Assembly: GCA_051880395.1 (NCBI GenBank)
Contig: JBJENW010000302.1
Span: 1 to 8,585 of the forward strand
Length of the DNA stretch: 8,585 nucleotides
Direction: 5' to 3'
Source: JBJENW01 sp051880395
GTDB taxonomy: Bacteria > Bacillota > Clostridia > Lachnospirales > Lachnospiraceae
Shown here: one piece after another, positions 6,560-8,585 of the stretch
Layout: the number at the start of each line of letters is the position of its first letter
Position numbering within the stretch: the stretch's first letter is position 1
Translations under genes and position numbers: made by a program
The notes under the pieces: generated by a model
Database searches by the model: none
What the model was told of the DNA's origin: nothing
The model's input: only the letters and a program-made list of their open reading frames with translations

Positions 6560-7114
6560 TTAAAAGTTATATCCGGACTGTCTCATGATCTCTTCTATCA
6601 TTTTTCTACCGTTTTCATCTGCAAGCATTCCAACCATTCCAAAGATCAGCAAAACTGCAAAAATAATTCCTGCCACACTGCAGATAATTCCTCCGATTGC
6701 CATTCCATGTTTTTCATTTCGAATGATCTGTAAAATTCCGGTCACGATAGATGCGATTGCTAACGCTCCACATAAATACCAAATGCAAAAACAACAAATG
6801 GATAAAATACCACAGACCAGTGAGGCAACTCCAAGACCTATGCCATTTCCTTTTTGTTTATTATTTTGCGGGTAGCCATTTGGCTGATATCCATTCTGTG
6901 GATATCCATTTGGTCCATATCCGTTTTGTGGATACCCATTTTGATTATATCCATTCTGGAAATTTCCGCCTGGACCGTATCCGTTCTGTGGATTTCCGTT
7001 TTGTCCGTATCCGTTCTGCGGGTTTCCATTTTGTCCGTATCCGTTCTGCGCAGAATCATTTTGCGGATTTTCGTTTTGACCTGTTTGTAAATTCTCGTTT
7101 GACTCCTGTCCCAT
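6560..7114 (-). CDS. DUF4190-like membrane protein with 12 pentapeptide QNGYG-type repeats
   Basis: This 184-residue protein of unknown function is a paralogue of the next gene in the operon. Residues 1-88 are hydrophilic and almost devoid of charge in the middle. Residues 23-82 form twelve consecutive five-residue units of the type QNGYG/QNGNP/PNGYP. The C-terminal part has the DUF4190 pattern: GIGLGVASLVCGILSI (91-106), a cysteine/aromatic patch CCFCIWYLC (107-115), a hydrophobic segment to about 131, the polar turn RNEKHG (132-137), and a last segment (138-163), followed by a short charged tail. It has no signal peptide. The start ATG (7114-7112) is preceded by AGGA and, further out, AAGGAG. 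It follows the glycosyltransferase stop by 30 bases with no terminator between them and precedes its paralogue by 18 bases. The repeat tail resembles prion-like or assembly-prone linkers in composition; its role is unknown. Confidence 0.86.
   Translation of the reverse strand: MGQESNENLQTGQNENPQNDSAQNGYGQNGNPQNGYGQNGNPQNGYGPGGNFQNGYNQNGYPQNGYGPNGYPQNGYQPNGYPQNNKQKGNGIGLGVASLVCGILSICCFCIWYLCGALAIASIVTGILQIIRNEKHGMAIGGIICSVAGIIFAVLLIFGMVGMLADENGRKMIEEIMRQSGYNF
6869..7048 (-). repeat. In-frame 15-bp tandem repeat (12 units, 30-bp higher-order period)
   Basis: Twelve 15-base units encode the QNGYG/QNGNP/PNGYP pentapeptides of the DUF4190-like protein. Neighbouring units alternate, so the clearest period is 30 bases (QNGYGQNGNP). 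Copies nearest the protein N-terminus (6960-7048) are the most alike at DNA level, and those further along have drifted. This fits recent duplication or slippage. Because units are multiples of three, copy number can change without breaking the frame. Confidence 0.88.
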
Positions 7115-7144
7115 CTCTTCCTGTCTCCTTCTATTTTCATTTTT

Positions 7145-8161
7145 TTAATTAAATCCAACTACTTTTTGTGAAATCTTATAAGCTGCGATCGATATTTTTC
7201 TACCACCCTTTCCCGGCAGATTCATGGTATTTCCCATAATTCCATTCCGTAAATGATGGAAAAGACGAATATCTTTTTCTTTAATATACTTCCAAAGTTC
7301 TCGTTTTTTCTGCAGATTTTCTTCTGTTCCGGAACGTATCAACATGATCGTGGAAATCACTGTTATGATTTCAAGATAGTTAAACATGTATTTTCTCAGT
7401 TTACGATTCGGCAGTTTCCATAAATCAAAGGCATCTACCATCAGCTTATTTACCTTAATCTGCTGGTCAATCCGCCCGATCATTACTTTTTCATTGACAG
7501 ACTGATCCTCCCGTCCGATATAGTAACGATAAAAATCTACATCCAGATAATACATGGTCTTCACATATGGAAGCGGATAATACACAAAAATATTATCCAC
7601 ATAAAAAGTATGCTCCGGCAATTCTAACCCACAATCTTTTAAAAGTTTTGTACGATAAATCACCGAGTGCATCAAGATATACTTTCCTTTGTGAAACCGT
7701 TTCGTATCGTTCCATGTGAAAATCTTTCCAGTTGGCAGCGTCGATGTATACCGCATGACTTTTTTATGCTTTGCCCCTTGCTTTTCATAAACAAAATTGC
7801 AGATCATCATATCCAGTGTCTGCTCGCCACCAGCGATTTCCCGCAGAGTTTCCAGTACTTTTTGATACGCCTCTGCATCTACCCAGTCATCGCTGTCTAC
7901 AACCTTAAAAAAAAGACCCGTCGCATTTCGGATTCCTGTATTGACAGCAGCTCCATGACCACCATTTTCCTGATGGATCGCACGCACGATTCCCGGATAT
8001 CTCCGTTCATAATCATCCGCGATCTCTACTGTCATATCTTTTGATCCATCATCTACGATCAAAATTTCTACATCATCCCCACCGATTAGAAGTGAATCTA
8101 TACAATGTTCCATATAATCCTGTGAATTGTAGCATGGAACTGCGATTGACAATAATTTCAT
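7145..8161 (-). CDS. Family 2 (GT-A fold) glycosyltransferase
   Basis: This 338-residue protein is likely to transfer a sugar from a nucleotide-sugar donor onto a cell-surface glycan or lipid. The N-terminal GT2 domain starts at once with LLSIAVPCYN (3-12). It continues with ILIVDDGS (33-40), where the DD aspartates contact the nucleotide, then QENGGHGAAVNTGI (64-77), and the metal-binding DxD-type motif VVDSDDW (87-93). The C-terminal half (about 200-338) has no clear transmembrane helix; FNYLEIITVISTIMLI (about 245-261) is hydrophobic and may lie at the membrane. The tail is rich in lysine and arginine, which would suit peripheral association with the inner leaflet. The ATG (8161-8159) has AAGGAGG 5 bases upstream. 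It is the first gene after a strong promoter and probably heads the operon that includes the DUF4190-like and ABC genes. Donor and acceptor sugars cannot be told from sequence. Confidence 0.92.
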   Translation of the reverse strand: MKLLSIAVPCYNSQDYMEHCIDSLLIGGDDVEILIVDDGSKDMTVEIADDYERRYPGIVRAIHQENGGHGAAVNTGIRNATGLFFKVVDSDDWVDAEAYQKVLETLREIAGGEQTLDMMICNFVYEKQGAKHKKVMRYTSTLPTGKIFTWNDTKRFHKGKYILMHSVIYRTKLLKDCGLELPEHTFYVDNIFVYYPLPYVKTMYYLDVDFYRYYIGREDQSVNEKVMIGRIDQQIKVNKLMVDAFDLWKLPNRKLRKYMFNYLEIITVISTIMLIRSGTEENLQKKRELWKYIKEKDIRLFHHLRNGIMGNTMNLPGKGGRKISIAAYKISQKVVGFN

Positions 8162-8193
8162 TTTTTTCCTCCTTCTGACAAGTATGCCTGCTT

Positions 8194-8222
8194 ATTATAC
8201 ACGTTTTTTGAAAATCTGTAAA
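8194..8222 (-). promoter_or_regulatory. Sigma-A promoter for the glycosyltransferase-led operon
   Basis: On the minus strand, TTTACA (8222-8217) and TATAAT (8199-8194) are separated by exactly 17 bases. Only one base departs from consensus. Transcription would start near 8187, giving a leader of about 25 bases with the AAGGAGG ribosome site. No operator-like repeat is obvious around it. Confidence 0.82.
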
Positions 8223-8264
8223 CGGAACCAAAAATTCTTCTTTGTTCACGATTTGTTTACATTT

Positions 8265-8360
8265 TCAACACATTTTATACATACGAGCGACATAATTGTA
8301 CTTTATAATGTAAGAAATTTGAGATTGACAATTTAGACAATTAGTAAATTTACGATACAT
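8265..8360 (-). CDS. Possible 31-codon small ORF upstream of the glycosyltransferase
   Basis: The minus strand has an ATG (8360-8358) preceded by a full AAGGAG (8373-8368) at 7 bases, an ideal ribosome site, and the frame runs 31 codons to TGA. The peptide begins MYRKFTNCLNCQSQ, with a CxxC pair, and ends in a basic stretch with a last cysteine. It is not hydrophobic enough to be a clear membrane peptide. It lies between the end of the preceding minus-strand gene and the operon promoter, in AT-rich DNA. I recognise no family. It may be a real small protein, a leader peptide, or chance. The ribosome site is the only strong evidence. Confidence 0.3.
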   Translation of the reverse strand: MYRKFTNCLNCQSQISYIIKYNYVARMYKMC

Positions 8361-8373
8361 CTTTCATCTCCTT

Positions 8374-8405
8374 AAAAGAGCCGGCATCCTTTGCCGGTTC
8401 TTTTT
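8374..8405 (+). terminator. Intrinsic terminator, better formed on the plus strand
   Basis: AGAGCCGGC (8377-8385) pairs with GCCGGTTCT (8393-8401) around a 7-base loop and is followed by a T run to 8405. On the plus strand the single irregular pair is a tolerated G-U. On the minus strand the same position is an A-C mismatch, and the tail is TTTTAAG, so it would be weaker there. It lies directly after the stop of the minus-strand gene that enters from the right, so it may end that transcript too. Its plus-strand bias hints at a plus-strand transcript from 8310-8373. Confidence 0.75.
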
Positions 8406-8585
8406 ATGTTTCCAAAGAAAATCGTTCTTTCCCTGTAGAAAGCTGTAAAAACTGACTGTATGCCGTAAATGCCGAAGGAATCGCATACGCATCCTGTACC
8501 TGCTCGATTTCAGCAAACACGATGTCCTGCTTTTTTTTCTGAGAATCCGCTAAAAACTCCTGTTCTTCTACCTGCACCACATACC
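8404..8585 (-). CDS. C-terminal end of an unrecognised protein, cut by the window edge
   Basis: A minus-strand frame is open from the right edge to a TAA at 8406-8404, giving 59 residues (from 8583). The piece is strongly hydrophilic and helix-prone. It starts YVVQVEEQEF, has a lysine cluster (KKK, 16-18), then alternating acidic and hydrophobic residues, and ends KERFSLET. There is no cysteine or membrane segment. Codon use matches the neighbours, and the stop overlaps the terminator hairpin, which is a typical gene end. I cannot assign a family from this fragment. It is read in the same direction as the glycosyltransferase operon but is separated from it by about 240 bases, a terminator and a promoter. 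Confidence 0.7.
   Translation of the reverse strand, partial: YVVQVEEQEFLADSQKKKQDIVFAEIEQVQDAYAIPSAFTAYSQFLQLSTGKERFSLET

Noticed and set aside
6869..7048. CRISPR-like array
   Set aside because: The repeats are contiguous 15-bp coding units without unique spacers and encode a continuous low-complexity protein segment.
6751..7152. Plus-strand open frames across the pentapeptide-repeat gene
   Set aside because: The 15-bp repeat keeps all frames free of stops, producing repetitive His/Arg/Val-rich or Ile/Ser-rich translations. The minus-strand frame has the ribosome site and a recognisable membrane domain.

Overview
The window looks like chromosomal DNA of a gut-type Firmicute, most likely a clostridial (Lachnospiraceae-like) bacterium. 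The grounds are moderate-to-low GC genes with strong AGGAGG-type ribosome binding sites, consensus sigma-A promoters, a short clostridial-type ThiC, and tightly packed genes of families common in that group. The genus cannot be set from the sequence alone.

Layout. (1) Positions 1-218 hold no convincing gene. The first ~140 bases are GC-rich with several small inverted repeats and may be part of a structured RNA I could not identify. (2) A perfect-consensus promoter (TTGACA, 17-base spacer, TATAAT) at 220-248 drives a TPP riboswitch (about 279-372), a ~130-base leader and thiC (502-1809), the pyrimidine-branch enzyme of thiamine synthesis. This is a self-contained vitamin-feedback unit. (3) A long two-way intrinsic terminator (1811-1848) separates thiC from a convergent minus-strand operon. 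(4) The minus-strand operon reads, in transcription order: GT2 glycosyltransferase (8161-7145), DUF4190-like membrane protein with a Q/N/G/Y pentapeptide repeat tail (7114-6560), a second DUF4190-like protein (6541-5870), NatA-like ABC ATPase (5856-5080), NatB-like ABC-2 permease (5078-3873), and an ABC-F ATPase (3861-1873). Gaps are 30, 18, 13, 1 and 11 bases, and a promoter with near-consensus boxes (TTTACA, 17-base spacer, TATAAT) lies just upstream (8222-8194). (5) Upstream of that promoter is an AT-rich stretch with a possible 31-codon minus-strand ORF and a plus-favouring terminator (8374-8405), then the C-terminal end of an unrecognised minus-strand gene running off the window.

How the parts may work together. 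The thiC unit is well understood. The operon is not a textbook system: an envelope-type glycosyltransferase, two membrane proteins with long low-complexity hydrophilic tails, an ABC-2 exporter and a ribosome-associated ABC-F ATPase are apparently co-transcribed. An envelope-stress or export role is an inference from family membership only. No CRISPR array, tRNA, rRNA, insertion sequence, integrase or attachment site was seen.
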